In this document: positions 16,572 through 25,503 of the stretch, one piece after another | Numbering within the stretch: the first letter of the stretch is position 1 | Layout of the letters: each line of letters begins with the position of its first letter | Origin: Streptomyces venezuelae ATCC 10712 | GTDB taxonomy: Bacteria; Actinomycetota; Actinomycetes; Streptomycetales; Streptomycetaceae | Assembly (NCBI RefSeq): GCF_008639165.1 | Contig: NZ_CP029197.1 | Span: 7,816,001-7,880,000 of the forward strand | Length of the DNA: 64,000 nt | Direction: 5' to 3' | Notes under the pieces: generated by a model | The model's database searches: none | Told to the model about the DNA's origin: nothing | The model's input: only the letters and a program-made list of their open reading frames with translations | Program-made: the position numbers and the translations under genes

Positions 16572-17557
16572 CAGTACCTCACTCGCGGGTCGACGACGGC
16601 GTACAGCAGGTCGACGGCCAGGTTGGCGACGACGATGAAGGTGGCGGCGAGCAGGGTCACTCCGAGGATGACCGGCTGGTCGCCGGTGGACAGCGCGCCG
16701 TAGAAGAGCCGTCCGACGCCGGGCAGTCCGAAGATGGACTCGGTGATGACGGCGCCCGCGAGCAGACCGCCGAGGTCCATCCCGAAGATGGTGAGGATCG
16801 GGGTCATCCCGGCGCGCAGCCCGTGTTTGACGACGACGGTGCGGCGGGGCAGGCCCTTGGCGCGGGCGGTGCGGATGTACGGCTCCGCCATGGACTCGAT
16901 CATCGAGCCGCGGCTCTGCCGGGCGTACATGGCGGCGTACAGGATCGCGAGCGCCAGCCACGGCAGCAGCATGTTCGACGCCCAGGACAGCGGGTCGTCG
17001 CCGAACGGCACGTACTGCGGATACGGCAGCAGGCCGGTGACCCGGATCAGGCCGTAGATGAGGAGGACGGAGGTGAAGTAGACGGGCAGGGAGGCGGCGG
17101 CGACCGCGCCGACCATCAGGACCCGGTCGGTGAGCGTGTCCTTGTGGAGCGCCGCGGTGACGCCTGCGGTGAGCCCGAGCAGCAGCCAGAGCGCGGCGGC
17201 GCCGAAGGCGAGGGACGCGGAGACGGGCAGCCGGTCGACGAGGAGGTCCCAGACGCTCTGGCTGTTCTCGTACGAGTAGCCGAGGCAGGGGAAGTCGCAG
17301 CGCAGCGCGTAGGGGCCGGTGCCCATCGTGCGGCCGGTGAAGATCCCGGTGACGAAGTCGGCGAACTGCCGCCAGAGCGGGGCGTCCAGGCCCATGTTGG
17401 CGCGGATGGCCTCCAGGCGTTCGGCGCTGCACGACTTGCCGCAGGCCGCGGCCGCCGGGTCGGAGGGCAGGACGTAGAAGATGGTGAAGGTGACGGCGGC
17501 GACGGCGACGAGGACGCCGAGCACGCCGAGGAGCCGGCGGCCGAGGTAGAGGATCAC
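16571..17557 (-). CDS. Peptide ABC transporter permease (DppB type)
   Basis: The protein has 328 residues with six predicted membrane segments. It starts with the family-typical MILYLGRRLLGVLGVLVAV. The EAA-like coupling loop is EPYIRTARAKGLPRRTVVVKHGLR. The large periplasmic-side loop after helix 1 has four Cys (CGKSC and CDFPC), which is unusual and could form disulfides outside the membrane. The translationally coupled neighbours are the second permease upstream and an ATPase downstream. Confidence 0.92.
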   Translation of the reverse strand: MILYLGRRLLGVLGVLVAVAAVTFTIFYVLPSDPAAAACGKSCSAERLEAIRANMGLDAPLWRQFADFVTGIFTGRTMGTGPYALRCDFPCLGYSYENSQSVWDLLVDRLPVSASLAFGAAALWLLLGLTAGVTAALHKDTLTDRVLMVGAVAAASLPVYFTSVLLIYGLIRVTGLLPYPQYVPFGDDPLSWASNMLLPWLALAILYAAMYARQSRGSMIESMAEPYIRTARAKGLPRRTVVVKHGLRAGMTPILTIFGMDLGGLLAGAVITESIFGLPGVGRLFYGALSTGDQPVILGVTLLAATFIVVANLAVDLLYAVVDPRVRY

Positions 17558-18486
17558 GCGCCGCCTCCCCGGGGGTCGAGGATGTCGCGCAGCGCGTCCC
17601 CGAGCAGGGTGAAGGCGAGCACGGTGAGGAAGAGGCAGAGGCTCGGGACGGCGAAGTACATGGGGTCCGTCTCGTAGTAGGCGACGCTCTCGGCGATCAT
17701 CTGGCCCCAGGACGGGGTCGGCGGGCGGACGCCGACGCCGAGGTAGCTGAGGGCGGCCTCGGTGGCGATCATGCCGGGGACGATCAGGGTGGTGTACGCG
17801 ATGACGGGCCCGGCGACGCCCGGGAGGATGTCGCGGACGAGGATGCGCCAGGGCCCGGAGCCGCCGACGCGGGCGGCGTCGACGTACTCGCGGTGCTTGA
17901 GCGACAGGGTCTGGCCGCGGACGATCCGGGCGATGCCGGGCCAGCCGAAGAGGCCGATGACGGCGGTCATGAGGACGATCCGGTTGACGTCCCGGGCCAC
18001 CGACATCATCGCGATCATGAAGATGAGGGAGGGGAAGGACATCGTGAGGTCCATCAGCCGGGAGAGCACGGTGTCGGTGCGGCCGCCGAAGTAGCCGGCG
18101 CAGATGCCGGCCGCCGTCCCGGCGAGGACGACGATGGCCGTCGCGGCGAAGGCGATGAGCAGCGAGACCTGGGCGCCGTGCACGACCCGGGCGAACAGGT
18201 CGCGGCCGGTGACGGGTTCGACGCCGAGCCAGTGCTCGGCCGACACGCCGCCGAGCGGCCCGAGGGGCAGACCGCCCAGGTAGGGGTCGACGGCGCTCTT
18301 GTCGAACTCGTCCGGGCCCCAGCCGCCGAGCGCGGCGATCAGCGGGGCGGCCGCGGCGAGCAGCGCGAAGAAGGCGACCACGCCGAGGGAGAGGCGGGCG
18401 GCGGGGCGGCGGCGCAGTTCGGCCCGGACGAGCTGCCAGGGGCTGTGGGCCGTGCGGGCGGGAGGCGGTGCGGTGGTGGTCGTCAC
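17554..18486 (-). CDS. Peptide ABC transporter permease (DppC type)
   Basis: The protein has 310 residues with an N-terminal helix and the five-helix core of OppC/DppC proteins. The motifs are WLGVEPVTGRDLFARVVHGAQVSL near residue 90 and the EAA loop EYVDAARVGGSGPWRILVRDILP. It closes with LGDALRDILDPR. The gene overlaps the downstream permease by 4 bp and begins 10 bp after the binding-protein gene. Confidence 0.93.
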   Translation of the reverse strand: MTTTTAPPPARTAHSPWQLVRAELRRRPAARLSLGVVAFFALLAAAAPLIAALGGWGPDEFDKSAVDPYLGGLPLGPLGGVSAEHWLGVEPVTGRDLFARVVHGAQVSLLIAFAATAIVVLAGTAAGICAGYFGGRTDTVLSRLMDLTMSFPSLIFMIAMMSVARDVNRIVLMTAVIGLFGWPGIARIVRGQTLSLKHREYVDAARVGGSGPWRILVRDILPGVAGPVIAYTTLIVPGMIATEAALSYLGVGVRPPTPSWGQMIAESVAYYETDPMYFAVPSLCLFLTVLAFTLLGDALRDILDPRGGGA

Positions 18487-18496
18487 GGGTTCGGCC

Positions 18497-20239
18497 TCAG
18501 TTCGCGCTCTTCGAGGGGTCCTTGAGGCCGACCGTGGCGTAGTCGAGCTGGCCGCCGTAGGAGGTGTGGCCGAAGGCTCCGGCGATGTTGGTGCCGATGA
18601 GCAGGGGCCGGCGCTCGACGACGGCGGGCGCGGTCGGGGCCTTGGCGAGGATCTGGCCGTCGAGCTCCCGCCAGGCCTTGGCTGCCTGGTCGGCGTCGGT
18701 CATCGCGGCGATCTGGTCCATGCGCTTCATGGTGGTGTCGTCGCGGAAGAGCGAGTGGTTGCCGGAGTTGCCCTTCTCCTTGATGTAGCGGCCGTCGAAG
18801 ACGAAGGGGAGGAAGGTCGAGCCGGAGGGGTAGTCGGGGCACCAGCCGGTGTAGACGAGGTCGGTGCGGTTCTTGGTGTCGCCGATGGTGTCGTAGAAGG
18901 CGGAGGGGTCGACGGTCTCGATGGTGACCTTGATCCCGGCCCGGCCGAGGGACTGCTGGACGGCCTCGCCGACGGCCTTGTCGCCGTTGGAGACGGTGAT
19001 CCGGGTGGTGAAGCCGTCCGGCTTGCCGGCCTCCTTGAGGAGCTGCTTCGCCTTGGCCACGTCGCCGGTGAGCGGGATGCCGAGGGTGTCGGGCTGCTTG
19101 CCGCCGAAGAGGACGCCGGGCATCAGCGCGGTGGCCGGGTCGTTGAGGGCGGGGCCGCCGGAGGCGGTGAGGACGGCCTCGCGGTCGAGGGCGTACTGCA
19201 CGGCCCGGCGGACCCTGACGTCGTCGAAGGGCGCGCGGCCGGTGTGCATCTGGACCATCTCGGTGCAGCTGGTCGACTCGGCGAGGAGGCGGGCCCGGAT
19301 GTCGGGCTTGGTGAGCACCTTGGGGGTGGATTCGGGGCGGAGCTTGTCCCAGGGGACGGCGGAGGCGTCGGGGCCGGCGGCGGCGATGAGCCGGTCGTCG
19401 ATCTGGTTGGCCTTGAGGCCCATGGTGACGACGATCCGGTCCGGGTACGCCTTGCGCACGGTGTCCGTCTTCGGGTCCCAGTGGGTGTTGCGGACGAGGA
19501 CGAGCCGCTTGTCGCGGGCGTAGGAGTCGACCTTGTACGGCCCCGAGGAGAAGGGCCGGTTGTCGTACTGCGGGCCCTTGTCCTGGGACGGGGGCACGGG
19601 CGCGAAGGTGGGGAGGGTGGCGGCGAAGGGGAACTCGGCGAAGGGCGTGCGGAGTTCGAAGACGATGGTCCGCTCGTCGGGGGTCTTCACGGAGGCGAGG
19701 TGCTTGCCGCCCGCCGGGCCCTGGTAGCCCTCCGCGCCGGCCAGGTAGCGGGCCGCGTAGTCGGGGCCGCCGGGCAGGTCGGGCGAGAAGGAGCGCTCGA
19801 CGTTGTGCTTGATGTCCCGGGAGGTGATCGGGGTGCCGTCCTCGTACTTCAGCCCGGGCTTGAGCTTGAAGGTCCAGGTCCGGGCGCCGTTGGACGGGGT
19901 GCCGAGGTCCTCGGCGAGGTCGGGGGCCAGTTCGCCGCCCCGGGTGCCGGGCGCCGCCGCGTAGGTGACGAGGGTGCGGTAGAGCAGGCGGGTGCCGAAG
20001 TCCATGTCGCCCATCACCCAGTTGCGGGCCGGGTCGAGATGGGTGAAGTCCTGGTTGGACAGGACGGTGAGGGTGCCGCCCTTCTGCGGGGTGCCGCCGA
20101 GGACCGCCCCGCTGTTGGTGGTCGCGGGGTTCTTTCCGTTCCGGGCGCCCCCGGGGGTGTCCGAGCCGGAGCAGCCGGTGACGGCGAGGGCCAGGGTCGT
20201 CACCAGGGCCGTGGCCAGGGTGCGCGTGCGCTTGTTCAT
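18497..20239 (-). CDS. Peptide ABC transporter substrate-binding lipoprotein
   Basis: The protein has 580 residues from ATG 20239 with a lipoprotein signal (lipobox LAVTGC, Cys near residue 23). It has the SBP family-5 fold: FTHLDPARNWVMGDMDFG near the start, DGTPITSRDIKHNVERSF and VRRAVQYALDREAV. It is the first gene of the importer operon and is transcribed from the operator-bearing promoter at 20295-20323. By context it binds collagen-derived, probably hydroxyproline-containing, peptides; this specificity is inferred. Confidence 0.92.
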   Translation of the reverse strand: MNKRTRTLATALVTTLALAVTGCSGSDTPGGARNGKNPATTNSGAVLGGTPQKGGTLTVLSNQDFTHLDPARNWVMGDMDFGTRLLYRTLVTYAAAPGTRGGELAPDLAEDLGTPSNGARTWTFKLKPGLKYEDGTPITSRDIKHNVERSFSPDLPGGPDYAARYLAGAEGYQGPAGGKHLASVKTPDERTIVFELRTPFAEFPFAATLPTFAPVPPSQDKGPQYDNRPFSSGPYKVDSYARDKRLVLVRNTHWDPKTDTVRKAYPDRIVVTMGLKANQIDDRLIAAAGPDASAVPWDKLRPESTPKVLTKPDIRARLLAESTSCTEMVQMHTGRAPFDDVRVRRAVQYALDREAVLTASGGPALNDPATALMPGVLFGGKQPDTLGIPLTGDVAKAKQLLKEAGKPDGFTTRITVSNGDKAVGEAVQQSLGRAGIKVTIETVDPSAFYDTIGDTKNRTDLVYTGWCPDYPSGSTFLPFVFDGRYIKEKGNSGNHSLFRDDTTMKRMDQIAAMTDADQAAKAWRELDGQILAKAPTAPAVVERRPLLIGTNIAGAFGHTSYGGQLDYATVGLKDPSKSAN

Positions 20240-20294
20240 GCGGGTCACTCCGGGGAGCAGTCGGACAGCCTCGGTCGGCTGGAATGTGACCGGT

Positions 20295-20323
20295 AACATA
20301 GTAATGTGAAATTGTACTGACAA
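20295..20323 (-). promoter_or_regulatory. Peptide importer promoter with shared operator
   Basis: Read on the minus strand, TTGTCA (20323-20318), a 17-bp spacer with ATTTCACATT and TATGTT (20300-20295) repeat the collagenase promoter; 29 of 30 bases are identical. The transcript leader to ATG 20239 would be about 50 nt. Confidence 0.75.
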
Positions 20324-20411
20324 GGTGTCGGGTGCCCCGTTATCCATCCGTGTCCGGCGAACGCCCGGTCGGGACCCCGATGATGACCTCGACGGGTGTC
20401 GACCCGGGGTC

Positions 20412-20444
20412 TTGGCAGGGCCAGTGCAATGTGAAATATTACTG
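20412..20444 (+). promoter_or_regulatory. D-hydroxyproline dehydrogenase operon promoter with related operator
   Basis: TTGGCA (20412-20417) is a possible -35 box and TATTAC (20437-20442) a possible -10 box. Between and over them lies AATGTGAAAT, the reverse complement of the ATTTCACATT core of the other two sites, flanked by CAGT at the same distance. In a 23-bp gapless alignment, 17 positions match. The -10 box ends 4 bp before the GTG start, so transcription may be leaderless. Confidence 0.6.
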
Positions 20445-20446
20445 AT

Positions 20447-21604
20447 GTGCCCACGAGAGAAACCTCGGACGTCATCGTCATCGGCGCCGGCGTGGTCGGC
20501 GCGGCCTGCGCCCACTACGCGGCCCTCGCCGGCCTCTCCGTCACCGTCGTCGACCGCGGCTCCGTCGCGGGCGGCACGACCGGAGCGGGCGAGGGCAACC
20601 TCCTGGTCTCCGACAAGGAACCCGGCCCCGAACTCGAACTCGCCCTCCTCTCCACCGCGTTGTGGAGCGAACTCGCCGAACGGCTACCGCCGGCCGTCGA
20701 GTACGAGGCCAAGGGCGGTCTCGTCGTCGCCTCCGGCGAGACGGGACTGCACGCCCTGCGGGAGTTCGCGGGCCGCCAGGAGAAAGCCGGCGTCATCGCG
20801 CACGAGGTCCCGGCCGACCGGCTCCACGACCTGGAGCCCCATCTCGCACCCGGACTCACCGGCGGCTTCCACTACCCCCAGGACGCCCAGGTGATGCCCG
20901 CCCACGCCGCCGCACGGCTGCTCCACGCCGCCGGCGACCGGGTCCGCCTCGCGCTGGGTGAGGAGGTCACCGCCCTCCTCACCGGCGCGGACGGAGCGGT
21001 CCGCGGCGTACGCACCACCACCCGCGACATCCACGCCCCGTACGTGGTGAACGCCGCGGGCACCTGGGGCGGCGCCGTCGCCGGACTCGCCGGGGTCCAC
21101 CTCCCCGTGCTGCCCCGCCGCGGCTTCGTCCTCGTCACCGAACCCCTGCCCCGCGTCGTCCGGCACAAGGTGTACGCCGCCGACTACGTCGCCGACGTGG
21201 CCAGCGGCTCCGCCGCGCTCCAGACCTCGGCCGTCGTCGAAGGCACCCCCGCGGGACCCGTCCTCATCGGCGCCAGCCGCGAACGCGTCGGCTTCGACCG
21301 GACGCTCTCCACGGAGGTCCTGCGCCGCCTCGCCACCGGGGCCACCACCCTCTTCCCCGTTCTCGGCACCGTACGGGCGATCCGCACCTACCTCGGCTTC
21401 CGCCCCTACCTCCCCGACCACCTGCCCGCCGTCGGACCCGACCCGCGCGTCCCCGGACTGCTGCACGCCTGCGGCCACGAGGGCGCGGGCATCGGACTCG
21501 CCCCCGTCACCGGCCGGATCGTCACGGCCTGCGTCACCGGCACCGAACCACCCCTCGACCTCCACCCGTTCCGCCCCGAGCGCTTCGACGCCGCCGACCG
21601 GTGA
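20447..21604 (+). CDS. FAD-dependent oxidoreductase, probable D-hydroxyproline dehydrogenase beta subunit
   Basis: The protein has 385 residues from GTG 20447. The DAO fold begins with the dinucleotide motif VIVIGAGVVGAACAHYAALAG, then GGTTGAGEGN. It ends with LHACGHEGAGIGLAPVTGRIV. The next two genes encode a small [2Fe-2S] protein and a larger FAD/BFD-type protein. This is the same three-part arrangement as the heteromeric D-hydroxyproline dehydrogenase of Pseudomonas (LhpB/E/F type). The reaction would be cis-4-hydroxy-D-proline to delta1-pyrroline-4-hydroxy-2-carboxylate. Confidence 0.85.
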   Translation: MPTRETSDVIVIGAGVVGAACAHYAALAGLSVTVVDRGSVAGGTTGAGEGNLLVSDKEPGPELELALLSTALWSELAERLPPAVEYEAKGGLVVASGETGLHALREFAGRQEKAGVIAHEVPADRLHDLEPHLAPGLTGGFHYPQDAQVMPAHAAARLLHAAGDRVRLALGEEVTALLTGADGAVRGVRTTTRDIHAPYVVNAAGTWGGAVAGLAGVHLPVLPRRGFVLVTEPLPRVVRHKVYAADYVADVASGSAALQTSAVVEGTPAGPVLIGASRERVGFDRTLSTEVLRRLATGATTLFPVLGTVRAIRTYLGFRPYLPDHLPAVGPDPRVPGLLHACGHEGAGIGLAPVTGRIVTACVTGTEPPLDLHPFRPERFDAADR

Positions 21605-21636
21605 GGCGCGCACCCACCGACACGAGAGGAGGGCCC

Positions 21637-21951
21637 GTGGCCCGCACCCCCATCGGCCTGGTCAGGGCGGAGCCCGAGCCGCCGTTCGAGATCACCTTCG
21701 ACGGCCGCCGCCTCACCGCCCTGCCCGGCCAGAGCCTCGCCGCCGCCCTGTGGGGCGCGGGCATCCTCGCCTGGCGCACCACCCGCGACCGAGGCCGCCC
21801 GCGCGGCGCGTTCTGCGGCATCGGCCAGTGCTACGACTGCCTCGCCACCGTCAACGGCGTGCCCAACCGCCGCGCCTGCCTGGTCCCGGCCCGCCCCGGC
21901 GACGCCGTCACCACTCAGGAAGGCCACGGCCATGACCGCCTCGGCGTCTGA
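21637..21951 (+). CDS. (2Fe-2S)-binding protein, probable D-hydroxyproline dehydrogenase gamma subunit
   Basis: The protein has 104 residues. GTG 21637 is preferred because GAGAGGAGG lies just upstream; a GTG at 21601 overlapping the previous stop would add 12 residues without a good ribosome-binding site. The cluster motif is GAFCGIGQCYDCLATV with a further Cys in NRRACLV, the plant-type [2Fe-2S] pattern. It should pass electrons between the two FAD subunits encoded on either side. It overlaps the next gene by 20 bp. Confidence 0.85.
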   Translation: MARTPIGLVRAEPEPPFEITFDGRRLTALPGQSLAAALWGAGILAWRTTRDRGRPRGAFCGIGQCYDCLATVNGVPNRRACLVPARPGDAVTTQEGHGHDRLGV

Positions 21952-23470
21952 ACCGGACGACGACGACGCGGGCACGCCCCCTGCCGTGCCGTACGACCTG
22001 GCGGTCGTCGGCGCGGGCTCCGCCGGGCTCGCCGGCGCCGTGACCGCTGCCCGGCTCGGCCTCTCCGTGGCCCTGCTGGACTCCTCCGCCCAGCCCGGCG
22101 GCCAGTTCTACCGGCACCCCGCGCCCGCCCTCGGCGCGATCCGCCCCGAGGCCCTCCACCACGACTGGTCCGCCTTCACCGACCTGCGCCGCCGCCTGAC
22201 GGCGAGCGACGTCCGACACCTGACCGGCCATCATGTCTGGTCCCTGACCAGGGAGTCCGACGACACCTGGTCGGTCCACGCCCTCACCGGCGCCGACGGC
22301 GTCGACGAGGCGCCCGTACGCATCCGGGCCCGCGCCCTGCTGCTCGCCACCGGCGCCTACGAGCGCCAACTGCCCTTCCCCGGCTGGACCCTGCCCGGCG
22401 TCGTGGGCGCCGGAGGCGCCCAGGCCATGCTCAAGTCCGGCCTGGTGCTGCCCGGTCGGCGCGTCGTCGTGGCCGGCAGCGGCCCGCTGCTGCTCGCCGT
22501 CGCCGCCTCGCTCGCCTCGGCCGGCGCCCGGGTGCCGATGGTCGTCGAAGCGGCGGGATACCTGCGGTACGCCCGGGCTCCCCGCGCCCTCGTCGGCAAC
22601 CCGCGCAAGGCCGTCGAAGCCCTCGTCCACGGAGTCGCACTGGCCCGGCACCGGGTCCCCGTACGGCTCCGCCACGCGGTCACCGAGGTGCACGGCACCG
22701 ACCGGGTGGAGGCCGTCACGGTCAGCCGCCTGGACCGCGACTGGCGCCCCGTACCGGGCTCGGGCCGCAGGATCGACTGCGACGCCCTCGCCGTCGGTCA
22801 CGGCCTCGTCCCCCAGATCGAACTTGCCACGGCGGTCGGCTGCGCCACCCGCACGCTGCCCGACGGCACCCTGGGCCTCGCCCTGGGGGACTTCCAGGAG
22901 AGCTCGGTGCCCGGCCTGTGGGCGGCGGGGGAGACCGGCGGCGTCGGCGGAGCCGAACTCGCCCGCACCGAGGGGGAGCTGGCGGGCCGGGCGATCGCCG
23001 CCCGGCTTCTCGGCCACCGCACCGGCGCCGGGACCACCACCGGACTCCGGCGCCGCCGCGACCGCCTGCGGGCCTTTGCCGACGTGATGGCCGCCGCGCA
23101 CGCCCCCGGTCCCGGCTGGCCCGCCTGGCTGAACGACGACACGGACGTCTGCCGCTGCGAGGAGGTCCCCGCGGGCCGGATCCGCGAGGCGGTCGCCGAG
23201 CTCGGCGCGCACGACGCCCGGACCGTCAAACTCCTCACCCGGGCCGGCATGGGGTGGTGCCAGGGCCGGATGTGCGGGACGGCCGTGGCATGCCTCGCGG
23301 CCGCCGGCCGCACCCCCGAACCCCCCTCCGAGCACCGGCCGTTCGCCGTGCCCGTACCCCTGTCGGCGCTCGCAGCGCTCGACGCTCCGCCGGACCCCGC
23401 CGCCGGGTCCGAAGGACCGGCACACCCCACCCACCAGCACCCACACAGGACAGAAAGGCCGTCGAGATGA
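21932..23470 (+). CDS. FAD/NAD-binding oxidoreductase with BFD-like [2Fe-2S] domain, probable D-hydroxyproline dehydrogenase alpha subunit
   Basis: The protein has 512 residues. The FAD motif is LAVVGAGSAGLAGAVTAARLG (about 24-44) and a second dinucleotide site is RRVVVAGSGPLLLAVAASLA. The ATGAYERQLPFPGWTLPGV segment is typical of the alpha subunits of opine and D-hydroxyproline dehydrogenases. The C-terminal BFD-like iron-sulfur domain has VCRCEEV and GMGWCQGRMCG. The start overlaps the [2Fe-2S] gene, which implies stoichiometric synthesis of a complex. Confidence 0.85.
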   Translation: MTASASEPDDDDAGTPPAVPYDLAVVGAGSAGLAGAVTAARLGLSVALLDSSAQPGGQFYRHPAPALGAIRPEALHHDWSAFTDLRRRLTASDVRHLTGHHVWSLTRESDDTWSVHALTGADGVDEAPVRIRARALLLATGAYERQLPFPGWTLPGVVGAGGAQAMLKSGLVLPGRRVVVAGSGPLLLAVAASLASAGARVPMVVEAAGYLRYARAPRALVGNPRKAVEALVHGVALARHRVPVRLRHAVTEVHGTDRVEAVTVSRLDRDWRPVPGSGRRIDCDALAVGHGLVPQIELATAVGCATRTLPDGTLGLALGDFQESSVPGLWAAGETGGVGGAELARTEGELAGRAIAARLLGHRTGAGTTTGLRRRRDRLRAFADVMAAAHAPGPGWPAWLNDDTDVCRCEEVPAGRIREAVAELGAHDARTVKLLTRAGMGWCQGRMCGTAVACLAAAGRTPEPPSEHRPFAVPVPLSALAALDAPPDPAAGSEGPAHPTHQHPHRTERPSR

Positions 23471-24375
23471 ACGACACCACCTGGACCACCGAGCGCCCCT
23501 GGCGCGGCATCATGGTCGCCACCACCCTGCCGTTCCGGGACGACCTCTCCGTCGACCACGACGCCTACGCCGAGCACGTCGCCTGGCTGATCGCCAACGG
23601 CTGCGACGGCGTCGTCCCCAACGGCTCCCTCGGCGAGTACCAGACCCTCACCGCCGACGAGCGCGCCCGGGTCGTCCGTACCGCCGTCGAGGCCGCCGGC
23701 GACGGGGCGCGGGTCATGCCCGGCGTCGCCGCGTACGGCAGCGCCGAGTCGCGCCGATGGGCCGAGCAGGCCGCCGAGGCCGGCTGCGGTTCGGTCCTGC
23801 TCCTGCCGCCCAACGCCTACCGCGCCGACGAGCCCTCCGTCCTCGCCCACTACGCGGACGTCGCCCGGGTCGGCATCCCCGTCGTCGCGTACAACAACCC
23901 CATCGACACCAAGGTCGACCTCGTCCCCGACCTGCTCGCGAAGCTGCACACCGCCGGAAGCATCGTCGCCGTGAAGGAGTTCAGCGGCGACGTCCGCAGG
24001 GCCTACGAGATCGCCGAACTCGCCCCCAACCTCGACCTGCTGATCGGCGCCGACGACGTCCTCCTGGAACTCGCCCTGGCCGGTGCGGTCGGCTGGATCG
24101 CCGGCTACCCCAACGCCCTCCCCGCCAGCTGCGCCGAGCTGTACCGGGCCGCCGTCGCGGGCGACCTCGCCACCGCCCGGCCGCTCTACTCCTCGCTGCA
24201 CTCCCTGCTGCGCTGGGACTCCAAGATCGAGTTCGTCCAGTGCATCAAGCTGTCCATGGACATCGCCGGCCGCCGCGGCGGGCCGACCCGTCCGCCGCGC
24301 CTCCCCCTCACCGGAGCCACCGAGGCCGCCGTCCGCACCGCCACCGAGAAGGCCGTCGCCGACGGCCACCGCTGA
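23467..24375 (+). CDS. DHDPS-family lyase, probable delta1-pyrroline-4-hydroxy-2-carboxylate deaminase
   Basis: The protein has 302 residues, starting at an ATGA overlap. It is a (beta/alpha)8 DapA-family enzyme with Y142 (AYNNP) and the Schiff-base K170 (VAVKEFSGD). Their 28-residue spacing is the same as in E. coli DapA. NGSLGEYQTLTADER replaces the usual GTTGE motif of DapA, as in the hydroxyproline-pathway deaminases (LhpC type). In this operon it would convert the dehydrogenase product to 2-oxoglutarate semialdehyde and ammonia. Confidence 0.85.
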   Translation: MNDTTWTTERPWRGIMVATTLPFRDDLSVDHDAYAEHVAWLIANGCDGVVPNGSLGEYQTLTADERARVVRTAVEAAGDGARVMPGVAAYGSAESRRWAEQAAEAGCGSVLLLPPNAYRADEPSVLAHYADVARVGIPVVAYNNPIDTKVDLVPDLLAKLHTAGSIVAVKEFSGDVRRAYEIAELAPNLDLLIGADDVLLELALAGAVGWIAGYPNALPASCAELYRAAVAGDLATARPLYSSLHSLLRWDSKIEFVQCIKLSMDIAGRRGGPTRPPRLPLTGATEAAVRTATEKAVADGHR

Positions 24376-24398
24376 CGGGGCCACCGACGAGCCCACCG

Positions 24399-24425
24399 CC
24401 GGTGGCCGGAGCCCCCGGCCACCGG
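24399..24425 (+). terminator. Intercistronic hairpin
   Basis: Eleven-bp arms (CCGGTGGCCGG and complement) flank a 5-base loop in the only sizeable gap of the catabolic operon (24376-24498). It may be a partial terminator or an mRNA-stabilising stem that sets relative expression. No operator core is seen in this gap. Confidence 0.5.
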
Positions 24426-24498
24426 CCCTCCCGACCGGTCACGGGCTCGCGCCCGGCCACCCCGTCCTCCCGACCGCCCACCGAAAGGAACGAACCCC

Positions 24499-25503
24499 GT
24501 GCGTACGCGTCAGGTCTTCCACGCCGTCGACTCCCACACCGAGGGCATGCCCACCCGGGTCGTCACCGGAGGCGTCGGTGTGATCCCCGGGGCCACCATG
24601 GCCGAGCGCAGGCTTCACTTCATCGAGCACCTCGACCACCTCAGGACCCTCCTCATGTTCGAGCCGCGCGGGCACGCGGCCATGAGCGGCGCGATCCTCC
24701 AGCCGCCCACCCGACCCGACGCCGACTACGGAGTCCTCTACATCGAGGTCTCGGGACTCCTGCCGATGTGCGGACACGGCACCATCGGCGTCGCCACCGT
24801 CCTCGTCGAGACCGGCATGGTGCCGGTCGTCGAACCGGTCACCACCGTCCGCCTCGACACCCCCGCAGGCCTCGTCTCCGTCGACGTCCGGGTCCAGGAC
24901 GGCGTGGCCGAGCACGCCACCTTCACCAACGTGCCCGCCTTCTGCGTCGGCCTCGACCGCGCGGTCGACGTCCCCGGCCACGGCAAGGTCAACTACGACC
25001 TCGCCTACGGCGGCAACTTCTACGCCTTCGTCGAACTCGACGCCCTCGGACTGCCCTTCGACCGCGACCGCAAGGACGACCTCCTCGCCGCCGGGCTCGC
25101 GATCATGGACGCGATCAACGCCTCTCCCGACTGGCCCGTCCACCCCACCCAGCCCGAGATCGCCGGGCTCAAGCACGTCTACCTCGCCGCCCCCGGCTCC
25201 GACGCCCGCCACTCGCGGCACGCGATGGCCATCCACCCCGGCTGGTTCGACCGCTCCCCGTGCGGCACCGGGACCAGCGCGCGGATGGCCCAGCTCCACG
25301 CGCGCGGCGAACTCCCGCTCGACCACGACTTCGTCAACGAGTCCTTCATCGGCACCCGGTTCACCGGCCGCCTCACCGCCGGCCCGGAGGTCGGCGGCCT
25401 GCCCACCGTCATCCCCACCGTCACCGGCCGCGCCTGGATCACCGGCACCGCCCAGTACTTCCTCGACCCGGCCGACCCCTTCCCCGGAGGCTTCCTCCTG
25501 TGA
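24499..25503 (+). CDS. 4-hydroxyproline 2-epimerase (proline racemase family)
   Basis: The protein has 334 residues from GTG 24499, with AAAGGAA upstream. The catalytic pair is C91 (MCGHGTIG) and C255 (DRSPCGTGTSAR). Segments such as DSHTEGMPTRVV and NESFIGTRFTGRL fit the epimerase subgroup. It would convert trans-4-hydroxy-L-proline to the cis-4-hydroxy-D form used by the dehydrogenase upstream. It overlaps the aldehyde dehydrogenase gene by 4 bp. It is clearly divergent from the paralogue at 12617. Confidence 0.9.
   Translation: MRTRQVFHAVDSHTEGMPTRVVTGGVGVIPGATMAERRLHFIEHLDHLRTLLMFEPRGHAAMSGAILQPPTRPDADYGVLYIEVSGLLPMCGHGTIGVATVLVETGMVPVVEPVTTVRLDTPAGLVSVDVRVQDGVAEHATFTNVPAFCVGLDRAVDVPGHGKVNYDLAYGGNFYAFVELDALGLPFDRDRKDDLLAAGLAIMDAINASPDWPVHPTQPEIAGLKHVYLAAPGSDARHSRHAMAIHPGWFDRSPCGTGTSARMAQLHARGELPLDHDFVNESFIGTRFTGRLTAGPEVGGLPTVIPTVTGRAWITGTAQYFLDPADPFPGGFLL

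Noticed and set aside
18299..20296. Plus-strand open frame across the peptide-binding protein gene
   Set aside because: Antisense, Gly/Val/Ala-rich, with no start signal; the minus strand encodes a clear SBP-5 lipoprotein.
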